NCBI GenBank assembly: GCA_002451275.1
Contig: DKBS01000047.1
Location: 1-5,752 of the forward strand
Reading direction: 5' to 3'
DNA from: Planctomycetaceae bacterium UBA6894
GTDB taxonomy: Bacteria; Planctomycetota; Planctomycetia; Gemmatales; Gemmataceae
Length of the DNA: 5,752 nt
Positions 5,735-5,752 of this stretch are shown in pieces. The notes beneath the pieces are model-generated. The model made no database searches. It had not been told where the DNA came from and saw only the letters and a list, made by a program, of their open reading frames with translations. The position numbers were made by a program, and so were the translations under genes. Every line of letters begins with the position of its first letter. The stretch's first letter is position 1.

Positions 5735-5752
5735 TCCAAGAAAAATAAATGG

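Overview
The window looks like chromosomal DNA from a GC-rich bacterium, probably of the Planctomycetota or a related PVC phylum. The main evidence is a complete DUF1501 protein with a Tat-like N-terminus, a family strongly expanded in Planctomycetes and Verrucomicrobia. A large TIM-barrel sugar isomerase/epimerase-like protein, another family common there, supports this. The lineage is inferred from family content only; there is no rRNA or other marker.

Layout. A small region on the + strand comes first: the possible 3' end of an unidentified gene (about 1-100), then a short secreted coiled-coil protein of unknown function (117-929), closed by a strong intrinsic terminator (963-998). Everything after that is on the - strand. 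From left to right these are an NAD(P)-dependent aldehyde dehydrogenase (1097-2584) with its own terminator at 1031-1069, a tRNA-Gln(UUG) (2868-2938) with a recognisable promoter and terminator, a DUF1501 protein (3027-4370), and a sugar phosphate isomerase/epimerase-like TIM-barrel protein (4547-5722) with its own terminator at 4483-4517. The sequence ends 30 bases upstream of that last start codon.

Together. The - strand genes do not look like one operon. The isomerase-like gene and the tRNA end in good intrinsic terminators, and the aldehyde dehydrogenase has a long leader of its own. The exception is the DUF1501 gene, which has no clear terminator before the tRNA promoter, so readthrough into the tRNA is possible. 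The aldehyde dehydrogenase and the isomerase-like protein would both fit carbohydrate or aldehyde catabolism, but nothing in the sequence links them to one pathway.

No mobile element, CRISPR array, phage gene or defence module is visible, and I see no convincing new multi-gene system. The least explained items are the 117-929 secreted protein, the Cys-x-x-Cys tail at the left edge, the altered active-site loop of the aldehyde dehydrogenase, and the hairpin overlapping the tRNA promoter.
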